NCBI RefSeq assembly: GCF_036373705.1
Contig: NC_089851.1
Coordinates: 51,395,470-51,459,469, forward strand
Length of the DNA stretch: 64,000 bases
Direction of reading: 5' to 3'
Origin: Amia ocellicauda
Taxonomy: Eukaryota > Chordata > Actinopteri > Amiiformes > Amiidae
The notes beneath the pieces are model-generated. The model saw nothing but the letters and a program-made list of their open reading frames with translations. It ran no database searches and was not told where the DNA came from. The stretch's first letter is position 1, and every line of letters begins with the position of its first letter. Of the stretch, positions 33,703-45,439 are shown piece after piece. A program made the position numbers and the translations under genes.

Positions 33703-34280
33703 CAAGTGTCCATTATAAACAATCTATTAACAAATTATTGATTATGTTATTGTTATATGATTATTACAAATTATAAATATATTAGACATTTTTATTTAAA
33801 CATTATTGCTATACTATGTAGTTTGCATGTTCTCCCCGTGTCCACGTGGGTTTCCTCCCACCGTCCAAAGACATGTGGGTTAGGTTAATTGGCTTCTCTA
33901 AATTGCCCTGTATGTGGGTGTGTCTGCGTGTGTGTGTGTGTGTGTTGCCCAGCGATGGACTTGGGTCCCGTCCTGGGTGTATTCCTGCCTTGTGCCCTTT
34001 GCCTGCCGGGATCAGTGCTCGGCGACCTTCGCCAGGATAACTGGTTTCAAAAATGGATGGATAATAGCAGCAATTAACTGGCATGGCAGTTAATGATAAT
34101 AGATTGATATCGGTGTGCAAATGTCATGTTATTATACCCTTTATTAAATATGTTATTAAATACCTTAAAACATATTATAGCAAAAAAGTTTAAAAATGTC
34201 TAATATATTTATAATTTGTAAAATTAATCATATAATAATAACATAACATGTTAATAGATTGTTTATAATGGACACTTAAA
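33703..34280. mobile_element. Inverted-repeat element interrupted by a SINE
   Basis: The left arm (about 33703-33800) and the reverse complement of the right arm (about 34185-34280) match over roughly 95 bp, both starting AAGTGTCCATTATAAACA at the outer edge. This looks like a MITE with AT-rich arms whose centre holds SINE-like sequence. No transposase is present. Confidence 0.75.
33818..34070 (+). mobile_element. SINE fragment with L2-like tail
   Basis: It contains TGCATGTTCTCCCCGTGT, GTGGGTTTCCTCCCACCGTC and CCAAAGACATG, then CAGCGATGGACTTGGGTCCC and a tail ending AAAATGGATGGATAATAG. This layout is known from tRNA-derived fish SINEs that share the 3' end of L2/CR1-like LINEs. The tRNA head is missing. 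An internal (GT)n tract lies at about 33925-33945. Confidence 0.85.
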
Positions 34281-34289
34281 ATAAAGCAT

Positions 34290-35040
34290 TACCATTATTC
34301 TTAATACATGGATACAAGATAATCAACAACATGGGAGGGCTTGAGAATCTGCTATGGCTTTGTGCAAGGAAATTTGGCACTGAATAAATGTTGGCTACGG
34401 CAAACATGCGCTGCTGTACAGGCTGACAGAGACACTGTGATGCATTTCTTCAATGAGTGATGCTTACTTAATCTTTATTTCCATTTCCCAGTTTAAGGAC
34501 ACTTATCTCTACAGCATTACTTCAGTAGTTCACGCAGCCCCCTATAGAAGTCAGCGGAAGATGTAGTGATTGAAGTAATGGAGGTATCTTGGCCTGTACA
34601 CACTTGGCAGAGGGAACGACAGCCTGGCCATGGAACACCTACCCCCAGCTCCATCTTGAGATTAGCGAGAGGCAGCAGTGATGCAGCGCTATGGAGCCTA
34701 CAGCGCAGGGAAGGGACTTAATGCGTGGTATCTCTGATGTAGTGCTTGTGTGTTTTTCAGGTCTTTTCTATAATGTGCTTTCTGTATTGTCATAAACCCC
34801 TGGCACTTTTTGTCACTGTTACTCTATATTGTTTTGAATTACATTCATAAAGAAAATAAAACGAAAAATCTCTAATAGTGTGTGTCTCAATGGTTCTGTT
34901 TGTTCATACATCGATAAAAAACGTTTGGAAATACTATGAAAAGTAAAATGTAGATAACAAATAAGTAATCATAAGTTATTTCTGTGTCCTATTCTGTAAA
35001 AAATAAGAAATGATTAGGCCTACTTATTAAGTGGTTACTG
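34290..35040. other. No gene seen; polyadenylation-like signal
   Basis: Moderately complex sequence with an AATAAA near 34855 but no convincing reading frame. It could hold an untranslated exon; nothing further can be supported. Confidence 0.4.
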
Positions 35041-35044
35041 AACA

Positions 35045-35265
35045 GTGTGCTCTCTGTCAAAAGCCAGCTTTTGGGCTCCTCTGCACAAGAGGGCTTTTGA
35101 CCTCAGATGCTGTTGCCTGTGCAGCTGAAGGGAAATCAGACTGTCATCTGTGTGTTTTTCTATAAAACAAATGTGTATTATGCAAGTTTGTTGTGGTTGT
35201 TGAGGAGGAGGAGGAGGAGGAGGACATGTAGTGTGTTGTTGAGGAGGAGAACTTTGTGAAGCCAC
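35045..35265. repeat. Inverted-duplication arm 2
   Basis: Partner of 30490-30720 in opposite orientation. It leads directly into the third tRNA-Pro-derived sequence, so arm and tRNA moved together. Confidence 0.85.
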
Positions 35266-35275
35266 TTGTTCAGTT

Positions 35276-35347
35276 GGCCCGTTGGTCTAGGAGTATGATT
35301 CTCACTTAGTGTGCGAGAGGTCCTGTGTTCAACTCCTGAACGAGCCC
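35276..35347 (+). pseudogene. tRNA-Pro-derived body with AGT anticodon
   Basis: 72 nt of tRNA-Pro layout (TTGGTCTAGGAGTATGATT in the D region). The anticodon arm CTCAC-TTAGTGT-GCGAG keeps U33 but the anticodon reads AGT, a threonine anticodon. The acceptor GGCCCGT/ACGAGCC has one C-A clash and the T stem is poorly paired. Most likely a pseudogene; if charged it would be a chimeric tRNA. Confidence 0.75.
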
Positions 35348-35479
35348 TAGGGCATGAAGCCGTCTGGTTTCGTGGCTGGTGACGGTAGTCTTCTTGGGGT
35401 TGCTTTCCGCTACCTGCTTTCACATTATTGTTCATCTGCACTGTGAAGTGCTGTTAAATGAGTTTTGAATCATTTGGCT

Positions 35480-36903
35480 GAATCTGAGCAGATAACATAG
35501 CCCTAAACATTTCAGAATTCATCCTGCTGCTTTTGTCAAAAGTCAACCAGTTCTCTTGACAGCCATACATACCCTTACCATAACACTACCTTCACCATGT
35601 TTCACAGATGAGGTGGTATGCTTCAGATCATGAGCAGTTCCTTCCCTTCTCCATACTCTTCTCTTCCCATCATTCTGGTACAAGTTGATCTTTGTCTCAT
35701 CTGTACATAAGATGTTGTTCCAGAACTGTACAGGGTTCTTTAGATGTTTTTTGCCAAACTCTAATATGGTCTTCCCATTTCCTGTTTAAATACAGAGGGT
35801 TTACCACAAGATGTACTCTGGTGAAGTGTTCTCTTGATTGTTGACATTGACACAGATACGCCTACCTCCTGGAGGGTATTCTTGATCTGGCCAACTGTTG
35901 TGAAGGGGTTTTCCTCACCAGGGAAAAAATTCTGTCATCCACCACAGTTGTTTTCCGTGGTGTTCCTGGCCTTTTGGTGTTCCTGCGCTCACCAGTACGT
36001 TCTTATTAGTGGATTTGGCCCCACCTAATGTTTTTGCTCTCGGATTGCTTTGTTTTGATATCTAAGGCAAAACACCCCAAGAACAAGCAGGATCTAAAGA
36101 CAGCTGTAGTGCAGGCCTGGCATAGCATCACCAGGGAAGAAACCCAGCATCTGGTGATGTCTATGGGTTCCAGACTTCAGGCAGTCATTGACTGCAAAGG
36201 ATTTGCAACTGATAGGGAGAAATTTTACTCCCTCAATAAACAGGCGGACAAGGAATACTCAGGACCCGATTTAACTGAAATAATACCAAAATAGTTTATT
36301 CAGCTACAACTAAGTGCTCTGGAGATGGTCAGTCAGCAAGACACATCTAAGGTTTTTCTAAAGAACATGCTATCATATACAAGATGACTCCCTTTGGTTG
36401 CTGGGAAACTGGATGACGTCAATGATGTACCCCAAACTTGATCACAGACTTCTCCTTTGTCTTCTGTTTTCTCTATAGCCTTGGATGAAAATGTTTTTCT
36501 AAAAATCAGCTACACAGAACTACTGCACCTGTCCTCTGCGGAGCAATACACAAAGCTTAAATTCATACATGGGTTACACAATCTTACTGCAACAATGGTG
36601 CAAATATATTTGGCATTCGGACAGGCCACTGTCCCGCATCACAACCAAGTATTGAAACTCACAATTTAATTAATGATTATGTTAGTTTGTCCAAATACTT
36701 TTGAGCCCCTAAAATTGGGGGGACCACATAAAAATTGGTTTAATTCCTACACCATTCACCCGATTTGGATGTAACTACCCTCCAATTAAAGATGAAAGTC
36801 TACACTTAAAGCACATCTTGATTGTTTCCTTTCCAATCCATTGTGATGGTGTACAGAGCCAAATTGACAATTGGGTCTGTCCAAATATTTATGGACCGGA
36901 CTG
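35480..36903. mobile_element. Rearranged Tc1 element with internal inversion
   Basis: On - at about 36020-35560 the sequence reads as the N-terminal and middle part of a Tc1 transposase (PRKTTVVDDR and EDHIRVWQKTSKEP-like stretches), with several stops. On + at about 36060-36290 is the C-terminal part of what seems the same family (EETQHLVMSMGSRLQAVIDC). The right TIR (GTCCAAATATTTATGGACC) ends at about 36903, next to TA. No left TIR was found. The two halves face each other, so an internal inversion after insertion is the simplest reading. Confidence 0.75.
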
Positions 36904-36905
36904 TA

Positions 36906-37400
36906 TACCTGTAACGAAGGACTGCCATGGCGGGGAACCCAGGTGCGGAGTGAGAGGTGGTCAGAAACAGGCTGTGGTCAATGCCGGCAAACCGTAATGT
37001 CCAGGGAAATCCACAAGTCCTGGTCGAAAAGACAAGCAGGGGGTCAATGATCAGGCAAACAGGCTGGTAGGGAGAATACGGGAATTGGTGGAGGAACACG
37101 TGGAGGTTGTAAACAATCAATAACAAAAGGATACAAGACTTAGCAGTGAATTAAAGTCACAGAAAGGTTTATATGTGTAGCAGAGAGGAGCAGAGGACGG
37201 TGAAGGAGAGTGCTGGTCCAATGGGAGTTCGAGGATGATAGAACAAGTGCACATGGTGCCGAGGAATGTTAAGTGGCTGATTGCTGGGGAATGTGAGGGT
37301 TTAGAATTCCGGTGATTCTGACCTCTGCAGGGGAGCTTGTGAATTGCGGGATGTGTGGGATACAACAGTGACAATACCACTTGTTATTGTGTGTTTGAGT
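36906..37400. other. Unclassified moderately GC-rich repeat-like segment
   Basis: It has the look of a dispersed fish repeat (GGCGGGGAACCCAGGTGCGG, CAATAACAAAAGGATACAAG) and could be part of an old LTR retroelement, but no paired ends or coding motifs were seen. Confidence 0.3.
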
Positions 37401-37514
37401 TTACTTGCATGGATTGTCTATTCATGTCAATATTAAAATTCCAAAGCATAACATTTATTCACAACATGCTTTAGTGTTAAATGTTTGATATGGCAGCGTA
37501 TATAAAGGTGTATA

Positions 37515-39108
37515 CAGCTCTGGAAAAAATTAAGAGACCAGTGCACAATTATCAGTTTCTCTGGTTTTACTATTTATAGGTATATGTTTTGGTAAAATGA
37601 ACATTTTTGTTTTATTCTATAAACTGCTGAAAACATTTTTCCCAAATTCCAAATAAAAATATTGTCATTTAGAGCATTTATTTGCAGAAATTTACAACTG
37701 GACAAAATTACAAAAAAGATGCAGTGTTGTCAGACCTCAAATAATGCAAAGAAAATAAGTTCATATTAATTTTTAAACAACATAATACTAATGTTTTAAC
37801 TTACAAAGAGTTCAGAAATTAATATTTGGTGATTTTCAATCACAGCATTCATGCGTCTTGGCATGCTCTCCACCAGTCTTTCACATCGCTGTTGGGTGAC
37901 TTTATGCCACTCCTGGCGCACAAATTCAAGCAACTCGGCTTTGATTGATGGCTTGTGACCATCCATCTTCCATCCATCACATTCCAGAGGTTTTCAATGG
38001 GGTTCAGGTCTGGAGATTGGGCTGGCCATAACAGGGTCTTGATCTGGTGGTCCTCCATCCACACCTTGATTGACCTGGCAGTGTGGCATGGAGCATTGTC
38101 CTGCTGGAAAAAACAATCCTCAGATTTGGGGAACACAGCAGAAGGATCAGAGCAGAAGGAAGCAAGTTTTCATTCAGGACAACCTTGTACATGGCTTGAT
38201 TCATGCGTCCTTCACAAAGACAAATCTGCCCGATTCCAGCCTTGCTGAAGCACCCCCAGATTATCACTGATCCTTCACCAAATTCCACAGTGGGTGCGAG
38301 ACACTGTGGCTTGTAGGCCTCTCCAGGTCTCCGTCTAACCATTAGATGACCAGGTGTTGGGCAAAGATGAAAATTTGACTCATCAGAGAAGATGACCTTA
38401 CTCCAGTCCTCTACGGTCCAAACCTTATGGTCTTTTGCAAACCTCAGCCTGGCTCTTCTTTGCTTCTCGCTTTTTTCTAGCTTTGCAAGACTTCAGCCCT
38501 GCCCCTAGGAGCCTGTTTCGAACCATCCTCGCAGTGCACTTCACCCCAGCTGTCGTTTGCCATTCTTTTTGTAGGTCACTTGATGTCATCCTACGGTTGT
38601 TGAGTGACATTCCAATGAGTTGGCGGTCATCCCGGTCAGTGGAGAGTCGTTTTTGTCTTCTGCTGGTAGCTTTGTAGCTTTGTTGTCCCCAATGTCTGCT
38701 GCTTGACCTTGTTCTTATGAACCGCCATCTTTGACATTTTAAGAATGGAAGCAATGCTCACTGTATCCCTCTGCCAGTAAAGCCAGAATTGAAACCTAAT
38801 TTTCTCAAAACTTTCCTTTTCAACTCTTTTGGCATGGTCAATAGTTATTTTCTGATTCCAATTACTTTTGAGGTTCTATTAGCACTGTTTTTCCCATCCA
38901 GCTGGTCCTAATGCAAGAGGATAGTGATATACTTTTCCTCCTTAAATATGATTTGGTTCAGGTGATCACCTAATTAGTACCTCATTGAGTAGAATGAGGT
39001 GTGTCTGTGTTGGAATTCAACAGACACTGGCATGGAATGACTGCCATACATGTCGAGATGCTGATTTAAGAAAAATGTGCAGTGGTCTCTTAATTCTTTC
39101 CAGAGCTG
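37515..39108 (-). mobile_element. Tc1 element with both TIRs, DD34E type
   Basis: Left TIR 37515-37546 and right TIR 39077-39108 (CAGCTCTGGAAA...TTAAGAGACCA) match at about 30 of 32 positions and are flanked by TA on both sides (37513-37514, 39109-39110). The 1.6 kb length is standard for Tc1. The transposase is on - and degenerate. Confidence 0.92.
37849..38754 (-). pseudogene. Tc1 transposase remnant (DD34E)
   Basis: Three overlapping frames cover it. The N-terminal DNA-binding part ends near 38425 (LNNRRMTSSDLQKEWQ). The middle lies at about 38342-38140 (VIIWGCFSKAGIGQ). The C-terminal part has QQDNAPCHTARS and QSPDLNPIENLW, with 34 residues between catalytic D and E. At least two frame changes separate them, so no active enzyme is made. 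Confidence 0.88.
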
Positions 39109-39132
39109 TATAAAATAATGAGGACCTAGTAG

Positions 39133-39320
39133 GGCAGCATGGTGGCATGGTGGTTAGCACTGCTGCCTCACCAGTACAGGGGTCTGGGGTTTGAGTCCTG
39201 GCTTGGGGGCTTGTCTGTGTGGAGTTCACATGATCTACCTCTGTCTGTGTGGGTTTCCTATGGGCACTTCAGTTACCAGTTCTGTGAGAAGAGTGCAAAT
39301 CTAAACAAACAAGAAGGTTC
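39133..39320 (+). mobile_element. tRNA-derived SINE (V-SINE/HE1-like)
   Basis: The head GGTTAGCACTGCTGCCTCAC with A-box-like sequence and a B-box-like GGGTTTGAGTCCTGG are followed by CTGTGTGGAGTTCACATG and TGTGTGGGTTTCC. This order is typical of vertebrate tRNA-derived SINEs. The B box and central domain are mutated and the 3' tail is lost. It starts 25 bp outside the Tc1 right end. Confidence 0.85.
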
Positions 39321-39459
39321 TTGAGTTTCAACTTCACTGCTGCAACTGGTCTGTAATTCTGTGAGGCAAGAATGATAAAAAAAAATCTGTAACCTTTGTA
39401 AGGACTTGTAAGGTATGCATGTTCCATGTTTTTACTGGTAATGGATTTTATGTAATTAC

Positions 39460-39930
39460 AGTCACTGACTCCCTCAGCTGTGCTTGGGTGGCCTTCTTCT
39501 CCTCAGTCCTCATCCTCCTCAATCTCTCTGCAGAATTTGACACTGTCGATCACTCCATCCTCCTCTCCTGCCTCGCTGACCTTGGAATCTCTGAACTGCT
39601 CTCACCTGGTTCTACTCCTACCTCAGCGACGGGACCTACCAAGTGACATGGCGAGGTTCCTCATCCACCCCCCAACCTCTCCTCACAGGTGTAACCCAAG
39701 GCTCCATTCTGGGTCCCCTCTTGTCCTCTCTCTACACTCACTCCCTGGGCCCCCTCATTGCATCCCATGGTTTCTCTTACCATTTTTACACAGATGATGC
39801 CCAGATCTTCCTGTCTTTTCCCTCCTCCGACATTCTCATCCCCTCTTGCATCTCTTCCTGCTTGTCTGCTATCTCTGCCTGGATGCACTCACACCACCTC
39901 AAGCTCAACCTCTCCAAATCTTTTTTACAT
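39460..39930 (+). mobile_element. L2-like LINE reverse transcriptase fragment
   Basis: Translation in shifting frames gives LSAEFDTVDHSILLSCLADL, then TWRGSSSTPQPLLTGVTQGS and HFYTDDAQIFLSFP, then ISAWMHSHHLKLNLSK. These are reverse-transcriptase blocks of L2/Rex-type fish LINEs; the catalytic YADD is altered to YTDD. The 5' region, endonuclease and 3' tail are absent and the frame changes at least once. A truncated, dead copy. Confidence 0.88.
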
Positions 39931-40011
39931 TCCATTAATTCCTTTAGAAATCAGGATAAATTGGGTAAAACCAGAAAAGCATCTAATTAATTCTCATTCA
40001 GGAGTCAACAT

Positions 40012-40251
40012 AAAAAACAGAAAAGAAACAGAAAACCATCCTGAGGTTCTGTGACACCGAAGAAGGTTTCCTACTGTTCACAGAGAAAGGGGAGCAATTG
40101 CTTGCCCCAGTGGAGGACCTTCTACGGCAGATGGGATTGAAGACTGTGGAGGAGATCGAACAGCTTCTCCCTGTAGTAGCAGACATAACTATCCAAAGTA
40201 AAAAAAAAAATGCAATCAATCTATTGCAATTAGCAATGAGGAGTAGCATTT
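40012..40251 (+). other. 80-codon reading frame, unrecognised, coding-like
   Basis: It starts after an in-frame TAA and runs to TAG. It contains CDTEEGFLLFTEKGEQLLAP followed by a DLLRQMGLKTVEEIEQLLP segment: charged, amphipathic and non-repetitive, unlike the AT-rich flanks. There is no start methionine near its left edge and an AAAAAAAAA run occurs near the right edge. It may be an exon or a captured or retroposed gene fragment; I do not recognise the family. Confidence 0.4.
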
Positions 40252-40259
40252 AGTGCTAT

Positions 40260-41030
40260 TGTTTGGCTCCAAACCAGAAGCCTATTGGATGATGTGTTAT
40301 TTTAAATAAGTATGTATAATATAAAAATAGTAACAGACTGATTTGTTTTTTTGTATACGCATATTTTACTGTTTTAGTTTTTAATTTACTTTTTTTTAAC
40401 TAAGTTAATTACATGCAATTAAATGTGTGTGTATATATATGTTTCCAATTTTGTTTACTTTTTAACAAAATTAAAGTGTTCCGAAGCCCAACCCTGCAGC
40501 AACACCAGTCTATCACAAGGCAACTCTAATTATCTCTAATTAAGGACACAAGTCTAACACAGGGTAACTCTAATTCTAATGTTTGTTATATTCCTTTTTG
40601 ATAATTTTCAAGATAAGAAAATGTACAAACAAATGATATATGCCAATATTCAGTAAATAATTATCCATTAAGTTTAATCTGAGGATTTTTACAGCTTTCC
40701 TTCTACCCCCAAAATTCCAACTCCTGTTACAACTTTGGTAGAAACATAGTATACATACCAGGCAATTAATTCCCTATATTATCCTTATCTAATAGCCTTA
40801 GCTTATTTTCCTTAAACACCTTTTTCAAATCGTTTAACGTTTCGATTATTTTCAAAAACTACTACTAGTAGCTTACTACTGTTAACAATAACTTACATGT
40901 ACTTATAGTAACTTACATACTGTAGCATTGGGGGGGCATTTTATTGGTTATTATGAATTATTATTTATTATTTTGTATTGTAAGGATAAGGGTGTCTGCC
41001 AAGAGATAAATAATAATAATAATTTAATTA
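40260..41030. other. AT-rich stretch, no gene seen
   Basis: Low-complexity AT-rich sequence with no recognised feature. Confidence 0.5.
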
Positions 41031-41036
41031 TTGAAA

Positions 41037-41172
41037 CAGCGATACACAGCAGACCGACACTGTACACACTGCCGGTTTATCTGCCGCTCACGCTTGGCTG
41101 CGAGGCACTGCCTGAAGAGCTGGAGTCTCTGGCCTGCGCCCCCTCCTCCCCTGTCTGCTGGCCAGGAGCCGT
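41037..41172 (+). other. GC-rich island ending in a strong splice-donor match
   Basis: About 135 bp of GC-rich sequence (open frame includes LPLTLGCEALPEELESLACA) ending GCC|GTAAGT. Surrounded by AT-rich DNA, it resembles an exon, but no neighbouring exon or domain was identified. Confidence 0.3.
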
Positions 41173-41199
41173 AAGTGTCCATCCTCATTTCTGATGCCA

Positions 41200-43508
41200 A
41201 TGTAGTATTTTCAGCGGGGGAAAACAAGTAGCCCACAAATCGCTTTCTTACTTGCTGCTAGATTTATTGAAGAAAAAAACTAAGCGCCTTTTGCCCAGTA
41301 GAAGTTCACACAGTTCCAGGTGTTGCTCCGCACACGTGGTCACCAACTCTAAAACCCCTGCACACACCCTAATAAACCCCAGCTACCTTACCTAAATTAG
41401 CATAACACATTTTTAAATAAATTAAACTGAGCACTTTATCTCCGTTGTTACACATACATAGTATTAATAATTATACTGTTCTTACCATATGTAAATCCTG
41501 CAATAAATCATTCCCCAGCGTGAAGTAATGTTCACAAAACGAAATCCAAATATACATTTTTGCTAGTCTTTAGATGTGCCCAGCAAATGTAGTCTGTAAC
41601 TCTAAGTTAAAACTTTAATAACACTCATGTATTACAATCAAACTTGAAAAATAGGGCATCCAAAACAGGAATGTCACAAAATGTTGTATCACTATATTAA
41701 AATAATATCATATGAAAGCTGTTGGGACTGAGGGACGGAAGCTCAGTTCGTTAGCTTTGCCCCTCATATTAGGAATTGGGGGTGCACAAAATGTACTAAT
41801 TTATGTTTAATCTTAATTGTAAACTACTGTAAATAAATGAATAAACATATCAAGTTTATTGTGGATAATAATAAACTCTGCCTATGATTCTACTCCAGTT
41901 ACTAAGCTGGTTACTTTTTCATACTATTACTGATGCTGCCCTGCTAAAATGTATTTATATAGCGACTGTTATACTAAAGGCCACGATGAAACACTATGAA
42001 ATTTCCATGAACTCCGATTTCATGCGATTTCAAGCAATGGAGCAAAGTCCTATTACGACATCACTGGGAACCTTGAACAGCAGTGAAGAACCCAGTCTTG
42101 ATGCACAGAGGATAAATGTATTTATTTAACATGCCAGACCTGGAAGGGCCTGACATGGAAGCTCTCCACCTCAGAAGAGTCTCTTTCTCTGAACAGCAGA
42201 AGTTAACAGCTTTTTATACATTTCATGACATGTGGGTTTGTGGGCAGGGACAGTCACAGGTTTCCCGAAGTGTTATCTTGAGGTCAGGTTTCTGAATGTT
42301 TGTGGTTGTCTTCCTGGGGGGAGGTGTAGGAATGTGGAAACCAGATGGCTTCCTTTGATCTACTGGCAGAGGTCTGGTCTCATAGTTCTCAAAGCAACTG
42401 TTGATCAATAATGATGAGGTGACCTCTCCAGCCACAGATTAGCCACAGAAATCTTGAAGGAGATGCTGGGAGTGTCAGAACAGCCTTGCTAAAATTTGCT
42501 TGCTTGACAATTAATACAATTGGCTCTGTTGACATGTTTTTCAATCATTAATATAAAACATTATACAGTTTATACAAAACATTAATACCGGCTCTTCCAA
42601 AAGTTTTACATTTATATTTATAAATGTTATTTTGTATACTGGTAAGTTAGCCTTGATTGGTCTTTGTTCACATATTTTTCTTTTTAAGCTGTCAAAAGCA
42701 AAATATTCCATACCTCTGTTTTGGATAGCGTACAGTTGCTAATAATAATACAAACCATACATTTCATTACAATAACACACACACATATATATTAAGGCTG
42801 TCAGTCCATTCAAATATTTGATCGGTTAATCAATGGGCAATTGCTGATTAATCGGGCACTTATTAAAATAAAAACAACGCTGTAACATTAATGGTAAAAT
42901 ATATATATATAGGAATATATATTTAAAAAACACCAAATCATTATAATAAGCAAACTAAATTATAATTGCTACAGCAAATGGGTGCTCACAAATTATACTG
43001 TAAACTACACTGCTCTTGTAAGAAAAGCATTGCATGCAAATGAAACAGAAAACCTTTCCTTGTCTTCAATATTTCCTTACAAATCGAGTTTGAATCCAAA
43101 GTTTAGTTTCCCATTAGCGGCTTGTGACCCTGTAGTTTGTGTGCTGATACTGTACACGTGATGTGATCTTTTGCATGATTTGCCTTTATAATTTAACTCT
43201 AGAAGTGCACGGCTGGTCAGTTTGACTGATTTAATTTGAATTACTATGTGTTCCTGAATACACTATGGATACCAATTCCTCACTTTTCCTAAATATATGT
43301 ATTAAATATGCCTACAGCATTTTAGCTGCATAAACGCAAATAAAGTTTTTTATTTGATCATTATTATACTATAGTTTTGGCTCTTGTAGGTAGTTTGAAA
43401 TGTCGGTGCTTCTAGTGTGTACTGTATAATAGCCAGTCATTATAATAGACATTTTTAATTTGTTTAAATCTGCTTGATAAATGATCTTTCAAGAACTATA
43501 CTGTGATG

Positions 43509-43509
<1 letters not shown>
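41200..43509. other. AT-rich region, no gene seen
   Basis: The segment 41965-42030 (ACTATGAAATTTCCATGAA) is weakly inverted at about 44100-44175. A GC-richer repeat-like stretch lies at 42130-42500. No transposase or exon was identified. Confidence 0.4.

Positions 43510-43567
<58 letters not shown>
43510..43567. repeat. (TA)n microsatellite
   Basis: About 29 uninterrupted TA dinucleotides. Confidence 0.98.
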
Positions 43568-43569
<2 letters not shown>

Positions 43570-44224
43570 TGTAATTTATGTTGTTGTAACTTACCATTAC
43601 ATATAGTGTGCCTTCCAGATGTATGCATACCCCTGATTCAATGTAACAAAAATAGTTTTAGCAAAGAAAAGAGAACAATGTTGTTTTTTGTTTGTTTTTG
43701 TTTTGTTTAAATACATGCACACATGAAACAATCTAGGACTATCAGTGTTAGATATCGCAAAAATATTAAAGTACAAGTTTTGAACAAATATGCAAATATG
43801 TTTTTGCGAAGTACAGTACTGAAACTAGTATTGCTTTCATTAATTTCTGCAACAAATACTGAGTGTACACTTGCATAGATGTGAGTGAAGCCATCTTCTT
43901 TTTGCCAATGTACAGCATGGCAGAAGCTGCCATAACTAAATATTCCTATACATATTTACACTCTTGATCTTGCTTTTCTCTTTCAAAACTCAAAACTTCA
44001 CCATGTAGTCTCGCTCCCAAACAACCTTTATATAGCATGCAATTGTATCACGATTTAATCTGTATTCACCTGATTAAATCATGCAATTTCATGCATTCGG
44101 ATTTCATGAAATCCAACAAAATTGAACACATTCGGATTCCATGGAAATTTCATAGTGTATCGCAAAGCTCTTTACAAGAAAATATAGTTAATTAAATATT
44201 AAAACTACAATTAAGTAGTACAAC

Positions 44225-44465
44225 AAATACTGTAGGACACTGTTGTATACCACACTAAACTTTTATACTATGGTATACTGAATAATGTGTGACATACGAT
44301 AGTACACTGTTATACTATAGTATACTCTTGTTACGTGATATACTATAGTATCTTGTAATGTACTATAGTGCCTCCTACGGTACTTAGATAAATATTGAAC
44401 TACCCTGTTGTATACTATAGTTTACTGTAGTACCTTGTGATGTACTATAGTACTTAATATATTAC
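44225..44465. repeat. Imperfect TATACTATAGTATAC repeats
   Basis: The near-palindromic motif TATACTATAGTA recurs at about 44268, 44311, 44338, 44418 and later, with spacers of 25-50 bp. Possible minisatellite origin. Confidence 0.65.
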
Positions 44466-44814
44466 ATGTACACTGAAACATACTGCTTACTGTACTTCCA
44501 CAATGTTTCTCATGGAACTTTAGCATTCTAGTTATAAATAATATCATCATTATTATTATGCTTTTACTTTGTATTGCCTACAGGTCTTACACATACTAGT
44601 ACAGACTGTTACCGAGGGTCTGGTGGAGAGAAAATGGCCACCTATTCCTTAAGAAAATCATATTAATAAATATATCTTCACTTCAGACATTTGTGACATT
44701 GCTATATTTAAAACAATTTATACAAATAACAGAATTAAGATAAAATTGTGGTGCAGTTCCCCTTAAAGTTTAAGCAAAACTTATTTTAGCAAATACATTG
44801 TTTATTCATTACTT

Positions 44815-45215
44815 GAATCGCTTCACATTACATAAATAAATGAATAAATGTAGTAGTGTTGACATAAATAAATGTCCATTTGAACATGTATTTATGTATT
44901 AATGTATTGATTATTTTCACTGTATTTATTTTTAATTAAAATTTAAAACAAATTCGCAGTGAAAATAATAAATAAATGTTGAAATAAATAAATACATGTT
45001 CTAATAAATACATGGAGATTTATTTATTATTGTATTTAATTCAAAATCTGTTTATTTATCCATCTATTTATTTCCACATTAATTCATGTATTTATTATTT
45101 TCTCCATGTATTTATTTTTAATTTTGTCATGGATAGTATGGACGATAATTTGTGCCAAAATGTAAAAAAAAAAAAAACAATGTATAAATAAATAAATAAA
45201 TATGTAGATAGTAAA
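44815..45215. repeat. AAATA/TTTAT-rich inverted tandem repeats
   Basis: Runs of AATAAATAAATG and their complement alternate, with GATTATTTTCACTG and its complement facing each other near 44908 and 44959, giving a potential long hairpin. Confidence 0.65.
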
Positions 45216-45439
45216 GACGTTAATTCCGTTCGGAACTTAAAATGGTGTCCAGACTGTTCCTATTGCACAGACCTCCTGATGTGCCTTGTCCTAATGGATA
45301 ATTTCTGTAATGGATAATTTAATCACTGGATCTATAGAGTTGAACATAAGACAACATACGGACATACGGACATACTCGGTCAGGCGCAATAGTAAAAACT
45401 AATTGGAGCTATTTGCTCCTTAGTGATATACTTTGCTTT

